DNA of 64,000 nt from Pachyrhynchus sulphureomaculatus (GCA_019049505.1 CM032456.1:43914810-43978809), one strand, 5' to 3'. Positions 21,343 through 32,750 are shown, numbered from the stretch's first letter. Made by a program: numbers and translations. The notes: a model not told the origin generated them from the sequence alone.

Positions 21343-21640
21343 GTAAACCAGTGTAGTTGATCTACGGTCTTTCAATATGAGATCATACACTTTACCGATG
21401 TTTTCTTCAGTCGTAGACGTCGTGGGCCGGCCGGAGCGAGGGTCATCTTCGATGCTCTCTCGTCCACGTTTAACTTCTGCAACCCATTTTTTCACAGTGG
21501 TATATGCCGGAGCAGATTCCCCTAGTGTTGTTTCATATCATCGTCAATTTCCTTTGGTGTTAATCTTTTTTTAAACAGGTACTTGATGACGCACGTTGTT
21601 CAATGTTTTCCATTTTTCCAAAAACGTTGCACTTGGTCTC
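21343..21640 (-). pseudogene. mariner transposase N-terminal part, split copy
   Basis: The minus strand starts near 21617 (MENIEQRA) and, across shifts, gives KKGLTPKEI, YTTVKKWVAEVKRGRESIED, DPRSGRPTTSTTEENIGK and VYDLILKDRRST. This is the two-helix-turn-helix region of a mariner transposase. Reading stops at the insertion of the long-TIR element. The rest of the gene is at 17500-18367. A 5' TIR was not identified. Confidence 0.75.
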
Positions 21641-22747
21641 ACTAAACCCGTTCTAACCTAAAAATCACAAATTCTACAGCAACAAAATTGGCGCCCTAAA
21701 TTACTTTTTAAATGTTAATTTCCAGTTCTTTGATATATAGTCCGATTTTGCATTTATTTAGTTGATATGAGTTTATGATTTGAGAAAGAGAGGAAGTAAT
21801 ACCATATTTTGCTCTGATGTTTCGGTCGGCTTCAAAGATGTGGTTGGTTAGAATTACAAGTTGAACAAATTGGGCTAGGTTCTCGTTTTAATAGGTAAGA
21901 GTGAGTATGACAAGTGTGACCTGTGGCTAATCTTCTAAGTATTGTGTTCTCAACTCTGTTTAGGCCCTGGAAATGTAGAGAAGGAAAAACTAAAGGTTTT
22001 AGTTCTCAAAGTTTATTATTGTTCTCTTCGAGATCCCATTCCAGCTGGAAAAGGTTTCTGTTGATGGAGGAGAGGTGGTTAGAGAAGTCATTTGGGAGGA
22101 TTTCCCCTATGATAGGAGTGCCGTTTGTTATGGTTTTTTTTTTTAGCTTCTTGATATGCTCTATTGTTTCCCTTTATTACCATGTGACTGGGAAATCCAG
22201 ATATAAGCTATGGTTTTTTCCTCAGTTTTGCGATGTATGGTCTGTGATTTGTTGCAAGAATGCGTGTTTAGGGTTGTTATGGCTTTAAGAGCACTAAAAG
22301 AATCTGATATTATTAATGAATTTTTATTGACTCTAATATTGATGGCATGTCTTGTTGTTTCTTTTATGGTGAATAGTTCGGTTCTAAAAATTGCGTTGTG
22401 GTGCGGAAGTTTAAAGATTTTTTGAATTATTTTTGTGAAAAATTGCACCACCAACCCCTTTCTTTGAATTTTGAACCATCTGTGAATATTGTTGTAAATT
22501 TAGGGTATTGTGTGTGAAAGCCATTCATTGAATTTGGATTTTAGTACTGTATGATTTAGGTCTTTTACATTTAGAAAGTGAAGGTGGAAGTGGACTGTTG
22601 GTTTTGGTGATAACCATGGTGGCAATACATGCCAGAGGGGATAGTGGAAGGTTGGAGGAGAGATATTATGAAGTTTATTCTGTAGGGGATTGATTTGGGT
22701 GGAGATATATAGTTTATACCATGTATATTTGTCAAGTTTAAAGACTA
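21641..22747 (-). pseudogene. Jockey/I-type LINE: RNase H and C-terminal part
   Basis: On the minus strand, frame 22161-22454 reads FRTELFTIKETTRHAI, NSLIISDSFSALKAI and IAYIWISQSHGNKGKQ. This is an RNase H domain (AEL.AI, SDS.SAL, W.P.H.GI.GNE) with the final His and Asp region damaged. Further on, RRLATGHTCHTHSYLLKREP and ICSTCN correspond to the C-terminal zinc-binding tail of such LINEs (21720-21960). The RT thumb part of the same element continues at 25192-25400; a hAT element splits the two. Confidence 0.75.
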
Positions 22748-22755
22748 CCGTAGAT
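22748..22755. repeat. hAT target duplication, left
   Basis: CCGTAGAT, answered by CCTTAGAT at 25184-25191 (one mismatch). Eight bp is the hallmark length for hAT elements. Confidence 0.85.
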
Positions 22756-25183
22756 CAGCGTTTCTCAACCTTTCAGTATTTGCGACTCAATTTTCAAACA
22801 TAATTTTCATCGCGCCTCCCCCCTCTCATACAATAACAATGCATGCAATAATAATTTATTTTCATAAGTAAATTTATTCATATTTGGCAACACATATCTG
22901 CTGCGTTGACAAAATTAGAATTGATGCCTCTCTATTGCTCTCGGTCACGTCTACCATATCGGTAGCGGCTTCAACAGAAGTTCCGAGTTGTCTCGAACTT
23001 TCGGAAAGTCTGCCCAAAAGTGTATAAATGCTGCACCTCGTTCAATTACTGGTATTGGATTTATCGTGAATGTGTATGTTGTAATTTACGTGTTAATTGA
23101 AATTCAAGGTATTAAGTATTCACGGTAGTAAATTTATACAGAATCATGGATAAATTTTTAAGTGGACGTAAGCGAACATTAGACGATAGTGAATCATCAA
23201 GAAGTGCACAGACGAGAGTGGTTCCAAAAATAAAATCAAGAAAATATACTCAAGAATACTTAAATTTAGGATTTACCAGTACAGAAGTAAATGAAGAAGA
23301 AAGATCCCTGTGTGTTATTTGCTCAAAAGTCTTGGCAGCAGACAGCATGAAACCAAAAAAAACTTAAACGACATTTGGAAACGCTTCATAGTGAGTACCT
23401 TAACAAACCTCGAGAATTCTTCGAATTAAAATTAAAATCATATGTAAAGCAGAAATCATTTTTTAAAAAAACTTTGTCTGTGAATGAAAAAGCTTTACTT
23501 GCCTCTTACAAAGTTTCATATAAAAAATTGCCAAACAATTGCTATCCACACCTTTATCAAATGATACTGTTGCCCGTCGAATTGGTGATATAGCTGAAGA
23601 TGTACAGCAACAGTTTCTCGGTAAGTCGCGTGACAAATTGTTTTCAATTCAGCTTGATGAGGCAACAGATAGCAATAAAGATGCTCATTTTAATGCCTAT
23701 GTTCGATTTTGTGATGGTATGTCAGCAGTAGAAGAACTATTTTTCTGCAAACCAATAGAACTCAAAGCAACATTACTCGCATTATTTGCTATCTTAAATG
23801 ATTTTATAAACGAGGCAAATATGGAGTGGAAAAATTGCGTCGGAATATGTACCGGTGATGCTCATTCAATATCTGGAAGATTTCAAAGTGTATAAGCACT
23901 TGTGAAACAAAAATCTCCACTGTGTGTGTGGACACATTGTATGATCCACAGAGAAGCTCTGGCTTCCAAAGAAATGAGTCTTGCTCTGAATATTGTGCTC
24001 ACTACAGTTGTAACCGTAGTAAATTATATTAAAATGAGACCCCTAAAATCTAGAATTTGTAATGACATAGGTGCCGAACATTCAGCGTTACGGTTTTACT
24101 GCGAGGCAAGATGGTTATCACGTGGGAAATGTTTTCCAACGTGTTTATGAATTAAGAAATGAAATCGCCTTTTTTCTAGAAGAGGAAAACCGACTGGAAG
24201 CCGAAAAGTTTATTTGTGATGAAATTGAGCTACTTGGTCAATATATTCGAGAAACTAAATACCTTAAATCTTAAACTCCAAGGAACAAATACACATATAT
24301 TCGATACAAGTGATAAAATTATTGCTTTTTGCAGAAAATCGGAATTGTGGAGCAGAAATGTAAAGCAAAAAAACCTAGAAAACTTTGCAAATGTGGGTAA
24401 ATGTGTTAAAACATACAAGGCTGAAGAACAACATGTGAAAGTTGTTTTAGTAACCATTGAAAATCATGTAGCCATGTCGACAAAGAATTTTAAAAAGTAT
24501 TTTCTTACTGACGACAACTTGGTAGCAAGTTGCGAGTGGGTTAGGGATCCATTTCGAAACACTCCCGAAGGGCTCTCAACTTCCGAAGAAGAAACCTTCA
24601 TAGATTTCACGGCAAGTTGCGAAATCAAAAAAAAAAAAAAAATGATAATAAATCACCCTTTGAATTTTGGGGCAGGAGTGAATGATGAGTTTTCTGCACT
24701 GAAAACAAGAGCATTTCGTATACTATTCCCATTTTCAACATCCTACTTTTGCGAAACCGGATTTTCTGCGGTGGCTGCTTTGAAAACAAAATATAGATTT
24801 CAACTAAATATAGAAAAATAACTCAGAGTGTCTATTTCTAATATTAAACCATCCTTCGAAAATCTTTGCTCTGCAAAACAGGCCCAAGGGAGTCACATTA
24901 TTAAACTTGTTTTTAATTTAGCATTGATATGTTAAGTATTAGGTAAATACATTGTGCAGTACTAATACAATCCTATTTATGGGTGTATTATATCAGTGTA
25001 AATATGTACTTTATTTTTTATTATGTCAGAATGTATTTTGTTTTGCTTTCCTTTCAATAAATTATATTAAATGTTTTTAACGAATGTTTTTAATAATAAT
25101 TTCTTTTCGATACGCTCGCGCCCTCCCAATAGTGTAATTACGCCCCCCATGGTGGGGCGCGCCCCACAGTTTGAAAAACGCTG
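22756..25183 (+). mobile_element. hAT element, Buster/ZBED5-like
   Basis: Starts CAGCGTTTCTCAACC and ends GTTTGAAAAACGCTG, short imperfect inverted repeats of the kind hAT elements use, inside an 8-bp target duplication. Length is 2428 bp. GC-rich spots next to each end (CGCGCCTCCC, GGGGCGCGCCCC) form a subterminal inverted motif. It interrupts an older Jockey-type LINE. Confidence 0.9.
23146..24821 (+). pseudogene. hAT transposase, BED-finger type, broken
   Basis: ATG 23146, Lys-rich start MDKFLSGRKRTLDDSE, then a BED finger (LCVICSKVL, MKPKKT then, in the next frame, HLETLHSEY). Then KSFFKKTLSVNEKALLASYK, a frameshift near 23540, LFSIQLDEATDSNKDAHF (first catalytic Asp region), NCVGICTGDAHSISGRF, TAA at 23893, CVWTHCMIHREALASKEM, RFYCEARWLSRGKCF, and the C-terminal dimerisation region FPFSTSYFCETGFSAVAALK (about 24728-24787). 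It resembles transposases related to ZBED5 and FAM200. At least four frameshifts or stops show it is dead. Confidence 0.85.
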
Positions 25184-25191
25184 CCTTAGAT

Positions 25192-25400
25192 GGCGTCTTT
25201 GTAGTACCGATGAATAAAATTTCATTAGTGAATATTGTCCGTCAAGATGAAGGGGAGCGGTGGATGAGATTCATTGGAGACTGGGGATTGGGGTTGTTCT
25301 GAAAGTTCCTGTTGCCAGTCTCAAGGCTTTGTTTTGGATGGTGTTTAGAGTTCTCTTCACAACATTTAAATAATGATCCGTACTACTTTTAAAAGACTGC
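25192..25400 (-). pseudogene. Jockey/I-type LINE: RT thumb part
   Basis: The minus strand reads NTIQNKALRLATGTFRTTP followed by SLQ, then a short stretch PLHLDGQYSLMKFY. IQNKALRL.TGAFRT.P is the conserved region between RT and RNase H in Jockey/I-type LINEs. It joins, across the hAT insertion, to the RNase H piece at 21641-22747. Confidence 0.75.
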
Positions 25401-25734
25401 ATAATAATAATTGTATTATTAAATAGTTTTAGAAAAACAATATTATCTATCTCATAAATAATCTTTATTTACTTGGAAGTAATAAATACATCCCTACATA
25501 AATTTTTAAGCATTTAAAATGTTTACTTTTCCCCTAAAACCGAGCAATAAAATTGACCTAGTATCCGTGCACGTGAAATTTAAGTTTGTTTTCCAGAAAA
25601 CTACGGTAGGGCATTTGCATAAAAAGCCTGGCCAAAAATTTTGCTTCTTTTTAAAATGTGTTACTTTAAACTTTTAGGCCTATCAAATTAAAGGTTTTTT
25701 AGCATGAACAAGATTGCCACGGAAAAGCTACGGC
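25401..25734. other. No gene recognised
   Basis: AT-rich sequence between the LINE remnant and the Harbinger element; nothing supported. Confidence 0.5.
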
Positions 25735-25974
25735 TTAAGCGGCCCATAGACGGTCAATATTATTGCGCAATAATTGGGTTTGTGCAATATAATTGAACGT
25801 GTGTAAACAGTATTGAAAGGTTGTGCAATAGATTGTACGAAATCAGAATTTGTTGAAATATATTGCAACCTGGAAAGTACTGTGCCGTCTGTGGGTAGGA
25901 TTGTGCAATATCCCGTCAGTCGGTATCAACAGGTGGTAGCCAATGCGTCGTGATCGCGGATAAAAAATTGGATA

Positions 25975-26300
25975 AACAGTTCATTTTGGAATTTATCGAA
26001 GTTTACCATGGACTTTCGGCTCTATGAGATGTTAAATGCAAAGATTATACTAATCGCGTTATAAAAGGTGAGCAATATGACGTGCTGGTAGAGAAGTATC
26101 GCGAAAAATACCCCGGATGCCGAGAAGCAAGATGTTGTCAAAAAAGTAAATTCTTTGCGGACAAACTTCTAGAAAGAACTCAAGCGAATTCGTGATGCTG
26201 AAAAGAGTGGTGCAGGTGCAGAGGATGTTGAGCCTTCACTATGGTACTTTGATACTATCACCATGGTGGTATCACCAGATGACTACGATAAAATAGCTGC
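25975..26300 (+). pseudogene. MADF (Myb/SANT-like) protein remnant of Harbinger
   Basis: The plus strand, across frames, reads KQFILEFIEVYHGLSALWDV, KCKDYTNRVIKGEQYDVLVE, KYREKYPGC, then FFADKLLERT and AGAEDVEPSLWYFDTI. This is the MADF order (F..Y...P.LWD, Y.N...R..AY..L, LR..F, S....P.LWYFD). Harbinger elements carry such a protein as the partner needed for nuclear import and DNA binding of the transposase. Frameshifts near 26030 and 26170 and a TAG at about 26173 break it. Confidence 0.75.
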
Positions 26301-26375
26301 AGCTTAGGCAGTCAAACTCCGAAAAATGGATTCGCAAGAGCAGTTGTTTGCAAAGAAGGCCATCAACTTTGACTT

Positions 26376-26610
26376 GCAGGAATAGCATCCCGCATGGCAG
26401 TGTCCTGTTTCTCCATTTTAGAAATAACCAAAGCAAGGAGTTCATTGAATAATTCACCGTCCATGCGTAAAAAGTGGTTCAAACATTCTGAGTTCATTGA
26501 GTAATTTTTCGTGGGTGTACTTCTCCCTATCAATAAGCCACTGTTTGGCCTATTTCCTTCTTTTTTTTTTTGCACTAATAACGCCCACAGCAATTAAACA
26601 ACAGAGTTCA
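26376..26610 (-). pseudogene. Harbinger transposase N-terminal remnant
   Basis: Minus-strand frame reading LVQKKKEGNRPNSGLLIGRS, then NYSMNSECLNHFLRMDGELF, NELLALVISKMEKQDTAMRD and AIPASQS. Y..L..EL......F..FFRM....F..LL..v...I.k.dT.mR.aI is the N-terminal signature of PIF/Harbinger transposases. The DDE nuclease domain that should follow is deleted. Confidence 0.75.
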
Positions 26611-26988
26611 GTGTCACTCAACATGACTTCACTTCACAATACCGGCGGGGACTGACAATATTGCCAGGCACATTGTATGTCTCTACTGGTGATTGCGCAA
26701 AATATTGCACAACCATCAATATCGCCTCCATTGATTCTATTTATTGTACAAACCTAATTATTGTGCAATAATATTGAATGTCTAGGGGCAGCTGACAAAA
26801 TATTGTGCAATCCATATTGCATAATAATATTGACCGTCTATGGGTCGCTTTACTAATAATAATTTGTCGTATGGAGATTTATAAACTACGAGAAATAATA
26901 GTTATTGACATTAAACTAGTCAAATCAGAATTACTTCTTGAGGTTTTGCTTATGATTGCACTTGCATCTTCAAACTATGTTCTAGTTA

Positions 26989-28210
26989 ACACGTAGGCTG
27001 AAAAATTTTTGGTCTAGCTACTTAAAACACATTTTTTTTTCAAAATTCGACTTTATTCATCAACATAGTCTCCTTCAAGAGCGATACAATCAGTCCAACG
27101 CTTTTTTAACATTTCTGTATCTTTCTTGTAGAAGGATTTGTATTTGCCTTCAAAATAGGCCTCAGTTTCATTGGAGCCAAATCTCTTTCCCACGAGCATT
27201 TCTTTGAGGTCTGTGAATAGATAATAGTCGCCAGATCTGGAGAATACGGTGAATGAGGAAGCAATTCGAACTTCAATTCATGCAATTTTGCCACCGTAAC
27301 CATTGACTTGTGACATGGTGCATTGTCTTGATGAAAGAGCCCTTTTATCTTGTTCATTTGGGGCCGTTTCTTTGCGATTTCTGCCTTCAAACTCACCAAT
27401 AACTTTATATAATATTCGTTACTGATGGTTTTTCCCTTCTCAGCATAGTCGATGAAAATTATGCATCCAAAAATACAGAGGCCAAAATCCCTGTTGTGTC
27501 TTTGGTCGCTTCGGGTGGCTTTCATCGGCTGCTGTCCAATTAGCTGACTGCCAATTTGATTCCGGTGTGTCGTAGAGGATCCATGTTTCATCCATTGTCA
27601 CATATTGTACGAAAAATCCTTTTTATTGTGCTTAAACAGATCCAAACAGCGCTTAGAATCATCAACACGTTGTTGTTTTTGGTCCACTGTGATCAAACGC
27701 GGCTCCCATTTGGAACAGTGCTTTCTCATGTCCAAATATTCTTGCAAAATATGACTAACACGTTCTTTTGATATCCTTATGTTGTCAGATATCTCACGCA
27801 ATTTCAGTTTATGGTCATCCAAAACAAAATTGGGGATTTTTTAATGTTTTCTGCTGCAACCACCTCATTTGGGCGTCCAGAGCGTTCAGCATGATTTGTG
27901 TCTGTACGACCACGTTTAAATTCAGCATACCAGTAAATGATGAGTAATTTTCCAGGGACAGAGACCCCATAACACTTACCAAGCCATTGCTTTGCTTGAA
28001 CGGTATTTTTTTCTCATCAAAATTAACACACAAAATTCGATTTTTTTCATTGTTTTGAAAATATCAAAAGTAACTTATAAACTAATGGTCGAAATGTCAT
28101 GAAATTTGGACACGTATCGTTTGAAAGTTGGTACTTTCTAAAATTCATACGGATTTTTTAAAAAAGGGCGACATCTGTGTGTCAGACCAAAAACTTTTCA
28201 GCCTACGTGT
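26989..28210 (-). mobile_element. irritans-subfamily mariner, full length, dead
   Basis: Inverted ends ACACGTAGGCTGAAAA (26989 and reverse of 28210) lie inside TA duplications (26987-26988 and 28211-28212). Length is 1222 bp. Coding is on the minus strand. Confidence 0.9.
27060..28055 (-). pseudogene. mariner transposase, irritans (Himar-like), broken
   Basis: Minus strand: an N-terminal part is readable in two frames at 27815-28055 (FDEKKIPFKQ, with an MLNALDAQMRW-like frame). Then DHKLKLREISDNIRISKERV, SHILQEYLDMRKHCSKWEPR, LITVDQKQQRVDDSKRCLDL, and in frame 27106-27591 IIFIDYAEKGKTISNEYYIK, GLFHQDNAPCHKSMVTVAKL and LLPHSPYSPDLA with the last two catalytic Asp residues. Motif order matches Himar1-type irritans transposases. 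Frameshifts near 27600, 27820 and 27195 inactivate it. Confidence 0.85.
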
Positions 28211-28212
28211 TA

Positions 28213-28310
28213 CAGCCTAATTTTTTAGAATATGTAGTATAATGTTTTAAATTAATTAAAACAGTGTGGTAAAGTTGGAAACAACATCAGTGCTCCTCTA
28301 GCACGAGCTA
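28213..28310. other. Short spacer
   Basis: Unassigned sequence between the mariner target duplication and a PLE C-terminal fragment. Confidence 0.5.
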
Positions 28311-28660
28311 GTGATAGGCTACAACATCGATTTTAATAGTTGCAAACAAATAGCCGACGCACAACAATCAACAACAAAAACTATACGAGAAGCCATCAGA
28401 ATTGAGAAAAATGGCACCTTACACAAAAGAGATGATGTCTTTAATTCTCTAGTTGCATTGAAATGCGCAATAACACAACGCCGAGACCTTCCATATTATT
28501 CCGGACGGGGCAGCACTGACCAACCAGCACTATAATTTCCTGTCCCGATAGCATATAAGTAGCACTCACAACTCTTAGTTCACAATCAATACCGGCTAGC
28601 AAGTAGGGATAATGCCAAATAAAACTTTGGCGAAAGTTCTGCAAACATCAAAAAAAAAAA
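28311..28660 (+). pseudogene. PLE C-terminal fragment
   Basis: Open frame to 28535 containing TTKTIREAIRIEKNGTLHKR followed by DDVFNS. This resembles the tail of many Penelope-like ORFs, where a REAIEIEK block and an NKRDD block close the protein after the GIY-YIG nuclease. The RT and nuclease are missing. A sequence 28840-28870 reading FIMPYISGL may belong to another PLE piece, but this is too weak to call. Confidence 0.45.
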
Positions 28661-29210
28661 TAACACAGTCGTAAAATATTTTTTAAAAAAACCTTTGGCA
28701 ACCATGTTAAGAAGCGTCCCATAAAGGTCATAAATGACACTCCCACAAAATTTTTAAAATATTTGATTTCAGAAAAAGAAGTAGTGATTTTTTCTTTACT
28801 TGATCAAATAATCAACCAAATGATTTTTATAATGCCCTATATATCCGGACTTGCCACAAAAACAATTTTTGCCCACTTTTTGATACGAATATCCCACCGT
28901 GCATCGATATAAACTAGTAACCCTAATAACATCTTCGGGAGATATGGCAAACATTTCAATGCATCGAAAAGTTCGTGGGCAAACAACACCTTTTCATTGG
29001 CTAAAATCTAGTTTTAGAAATTTATGTTTCGGAAGGTAAGCACAAATTCCATTTGAAACAAATCTACCTCCGAGTTTGTATGATCGAAAACAAATTTATC
29101 ATATCTCGACAAAAAATATTAGACGCTTTATTTGACTTATTATCAGTTTGTTTTTCGAGGTCAATACGTAAAACAAGCTAGGTTTAATAAAACGAATGAA
29201 AGTTCATGGA
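28661..29210. other. No gene recognised
   Basis: AT-rich DNA. Apart from the weak PYISGL-like reading noted above, nothing is supported. Confidence 0.45.
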
Positions 29211-29213
29211 CAC

Positions 29214-30717
29214 TGATGAGCAAAAAATCGACTCAACGATTTTGCTTCATTTAACATGGCTCCTTGAATTTAATTTTCAAACAGTGGTATTTTCTACTCT
29301 AACCAATAATATCAAAAACATTTGGATTTCCAAAAAGTTTTTCTCATGAAAACGGTTTTACTCAATAGAACCGTTTTTGCCCGCTCAGGAACGTACTCAT
29401 TGCGAGCTATTCGTCCCTATAAAAACACATGCAAGTGCATTTTCCCATCATTCTTTTATCGCAACTTGAACCGTCAACATCTCTGTTAAACCTGCTCTCT
29501 AATTACGTCATCGGAAAGTGGATACTGCCCCGAAAGAAACGGAACAAATCATTGCCCTTTTGCAAGAAGGGTATAGCCAACGTGTAGTCGCTGCGAAAGT
29601 GCACCTGAGCCGGTCAGCTGTCTCCAGAGCCTACATACGTTTCACTCCTTAGTTGTCAACACAACTCTAAGAAATCGTCACTTGACCGGCGTTGAGGTCC
29701 AGCAGGAGCTCCGACAAGTTCGTGTCATTGGACAGTCAGAAGAAGATTTAAAGAAGCTAACCTAACTCCGAAAAGATCAGCTGACGGACCCAAATGAACA
29801 GCAGCCCATCGACAAGTGCTACTCAGATTTGCTCGAGAACATGTTGACTGGACCTTATAGCAATGGCGCTCCGTTTTATTCTCTGACGAGTCCTGAATGT
29901 GCCTACATAGCAATGATGGAAGAAGACGAGTCTATAGGAGACCTGGGAAGGGCTATGCGCAGTGCTACATTATTGAAACGGTCGCCTACGGAGGAGGTTC
30001 TGTCATGTTGTGGGGAGACATCTCACTGGAAGAGAAGACCGATTTGGTTTTCGTGACAGGTGGGATTCGTAGATGTGGATTAATTGCTCACCGGTACATG
30101 GAGGACATCCTGCAGGAACACGTCGTTCGTTATGCTGTGTTTGTTGACGATAGCTTTGTGTTAATGCACAACAATGCGAGGTCACATGCTGTTGCATCGG
30201 TGCGGCAATACTTAGCGGAAGTAAGAATATCCACATTAGCCTGGCCTGCGCGGAGTTTCGAACTGAATCCAATCGAGTACATGTGGGATGAGCTCAAAAG
30301 GAGAGTTCGAGCCAAAAATTTAGCCACTGCATCGTTGAGGGACTTAAAAGTTGCGATGGCGGAAGAGTGGACAAGAATCCTACAGACAGTGGTGAAAAAG
30401 CACATCCGCTCCATGAATAACAGATTTGAAGCAGTAATAAGGGCTAGAGGGGGTAATACAAAATATGGATTTTGGCTTTTATCAATTTAATTGTTAAACT
30501 TACCCTATTTTCAATCCTTGTTCTCCTTGTTTCCCCTTTCAATTATTTTAATTAGTAAAAAGCATGAGGTATGCTATGGAATTTGGTATTATTAGAAAGA
30601 GAATAGAATAGGCTTTCAAATTATACTAAAATGCGTAAAAATATATAAAACACTAAATTCTAGGATCCATGTCAAATGAAGCCAAATAGTTTTGAGTCCA
30701 TTTTTTGCCCACTAATT
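29214..30717 (+). mobile_element. Tc1-like element with about 55-bp TIRs
   Basis: Inverted ends: GAGCAAAAAATCGACTCAAC on the left (29218) and GGGCAAAAAATGGACTCAAA on the reverse of the right end (about 30710), continuing through TTTGCTTCATTTAACATGGC / TTTGGCTTCATTTGACATGG. The inner parts match over roughly 55 bp. A transposase pseudogene lies between. The outermost bases and the TA duplication are not certain. Confidence 0.75.
29500..30490 (+). pseudogene. Tc1 transposase, N-terminal half broken, C-terminal half open
   Basis: N-terminal helix-turn-helix: IIALLQEGYSQRVVAAKVHL then SRSAVSRAYIRF (29545-29640). Then HLTGVEVQQELRQVRVIG with frameshifts. From 29897 to 30490 one open frame reads YGGGSVMLWGDISLEEKTDL, VDDSFVLMHNNARSHAVASV (second Asp expected in HDNA, here HNNA), LAWPARSFELNPIEYMWDEL (catalytic Glu of NPIE kept, SPDLNPIE reads SFELNPIE) and VIRARGGNTKY. 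The first catalytic Asp region (SDES) is in a shifted frame at 29885. The Asp-to-Asn change in HNNA would abolish catalysis. Confidence 0.85.
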
Positions 30718-31084
30718 TATTATACAAGAAAACAAAGGTCTTTCCAGTTAGTTTAATATTTCGAAAAACAGTATTTATCTTCTTAAACATATTCACAGTT
30801 ATTTATCCAGTACATCCCTTCCACATATAATACCGTTTATATTCCATTTTTGTTAAGGTTGGGAATAATCAATAATAATAGTGTTTAGATTCCTTGACTC
30901 CAAGAAACATGTAAATATGTATGTAGTATATGCAAGACTCCACTTTCGAGCTGATATGTGATTCTAATAATACATTATTGACAGAAAAATATCGGGATGG
31001 ATATTACTACTTGATTGCGTCTTGATAATTGTTCCCGTTACAAGTACTTAAGTTAACAATTGGTCAAAAAATATAAGATGTCTA
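30718..31084. other. No gene recognised
   Basis: AT-rich DNA, nothing supported. Confidence 0.5.
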
Positions 31085-31222
31085 CCGACCCTCTACGAAA
31101 AGTCAGTAAGCAAGGTGATAGAAAGGCAATGTTCTCTAATCCTTCTGGGAGCTATGTCGATGCACAACATAGTATGTTTAAATAATTTCAAAAGCGAAAT
31201 AAATAAATAAATAAATAAGATC
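31085..31222 (+). mobile_element. LINE 3' end with (AAAT)n tail
   Basis: About 100 bp of non-coding sequence ends in AAATAAATAAATAAATAAAT at 31199-31218, the kind of tail left by Jockey/CR1-group LINEs. The coding part is absent, so this is a heavily 5'-truncated copy. Confidence 0.5.
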
Positions 31223-32597
31223 TTTCCTTCAAACAATGGAAAAATACGATTCTAAGGAATTACACAGTTTTATGGTATTGTATTGAAAATACCGAATGTC
31301 AGCTGTAGAAGACTAGCTATTTTTTCTGTTCTTTATGTTAGACAAAGGCAACTACTAGGGAAAAAGTAAAATAAAAATAAATAAGTGCAGTAATAACAAT
31401 ACAGATTAATTAAAAAGAAGCGAAACAAAGATACAATTATGAACACACTTTCTGTAGAAAATATATACTCTCACGACAATAAAAAAACATTATCAAATAT
31501 TAAAATTAAAAACCTAGAATGCAAGGTTTATTAATAGGACTCTTTTTGAAAAGTAGCAAGTACTAAATATATTATGGATTTAATAAAAATTATTTATACT
31601 CAACTTTAAATTACTCGGAACTCGTTATTTTGCTATGCTATACACAGTGTTACACAAAATTAAATCTGAGCAGCACCGGTGATTTACAAAACATAGTTTT
31701 AGGTAATCTCTACAACTGTATACCATTTTTAAATTGAAATATACCTGACGTATAGCAGTTATATAAATTTCTACAACAAAAATTTCTTGGTAAATGCATA
31801 TCATAAGTTCGAAAATTGTGTTGAAAGAAAACCAAAGTAATTTCATAAAATCAAAAATTGAGTGCCTACAGTTGAGAATAATTTTAATTAATCCATTATT
31901 AAATATTATTAACTATTTTATTTTTCGGTTACCTCTAATAATTTGTTAAATTTTAAATTATAAAGTTTCAATGTAAGTAAATGTAATTTAGGAGATAATT
32001 AATTAAAACTGGTAATTCAATAATTTTAGGATTATACTACATTACAGCATCCATTTTACCTAATTTAATCCATCGCACACCTCCAAACTCGGCAAATTTA
32101 GAGCGAGTTCATCAAAAACCGGAAAGCGTGGAACATTTACGATTTTCTAGAGACTCTGCATCTTCTTGAGCTGAACTGATATGCCGCGTCATTGACAAGA
32201 TGGCTTCCAGGATTAGATAAGATAAGCCCCTGTAATTATGCAACCAGCCGTGCTGATTTCGCTTCGCTAGCGTAATGGCGAGGGTTGTTGGACGAAATCG
32301 GCACTTGGGATTTGTAATTTGTTGTTTTAGAGGTATTTGGAATTTTAATGCTAGTTTAGTGATAATTTCGAAGGTATATCGGTTTTAAGTACTTGTGTTA
32401 TGTGACGATCTAAGGTGTATTTGGAATATTTATTTTGCTTTGGGATTAGGGTAAATTGTTTAAGTATATGATGGCATTTATTATATTCATAAGCTATAAT
32501 ACGTCAAACTAAGAACTCAATTGACTTGATATTTTTAGAAACCATGTCAGTCGTTTAATTTGCAATTTTATACCCAAGATCATTCTTGGTATAAAAA

Positions 32598-32600
<3 letters not shown>
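31223..32600. other. No gene recognised; one strong hairpin
   Basis: AT-rich DNA with no supported gene. At 32250-32304 the 12-mer GTGCTGATTTCG pairs with CGAAATCGGCAC (one mismatch) around a loop that itself contains CGCTAGCG. The segment 32050-32310 is GC-richer than its surroundings. Confidence 0.5.
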
Positions 32601-32602
<2 letters not shown>

Positions 32603-32676
<74 letters not shown>

Positions 32677-32683
32677 CACAAAT

Positions 32684-32750
<67 letters not shown>
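32603..32750. repeat. (TA)n array, interrupted
   Basis: Two TA runs separated by AATACACAAATACAAA at about 32673-32689. The right edge abuts the 3' end of a PLE. Confidence 0.95.

Larger units (their letters stand above)
25738..26849. mobile_element. PIF/Harbinger element with converging MADF and transposase remnants
   Basis: Ends AGCGGCCCATAGACGGTCAA (25738) and its partner AGCGACCCATAGACGGTCAA (reverse of 26849) are flanked by TTA on both sides (25735-25737 and 26850-26852), the target duplication expected of PIF/Harbinger. It is 1112 bp. Inside, a MADF-domain gene remnant runs rightwards and a transposase N-terminal remnant runs leftwards. The transposase catalytic part is absent, so the element is a deletion derivative of the two-gene parent. 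Confidence 0.9.

Noticed and set aside
23146..24821. ZBED5-like host gene
   Set aside because: hAT termini and target duplication surround it and several frames are broken, so it is a transposon pseudogene, not a domesticated gene.
25975..26300. MADF protein as a host transcription factor
   Set aside because: It lies wholly inside Harbinger ends with a TTA duplication and is frameshifted; it is the element's accessory gene.
28840..28890. PLE linker-like reading FIMPYISGL
   Set aside because: Only nine residues match, with stops close by; insufficient to call a separate PLE copy.
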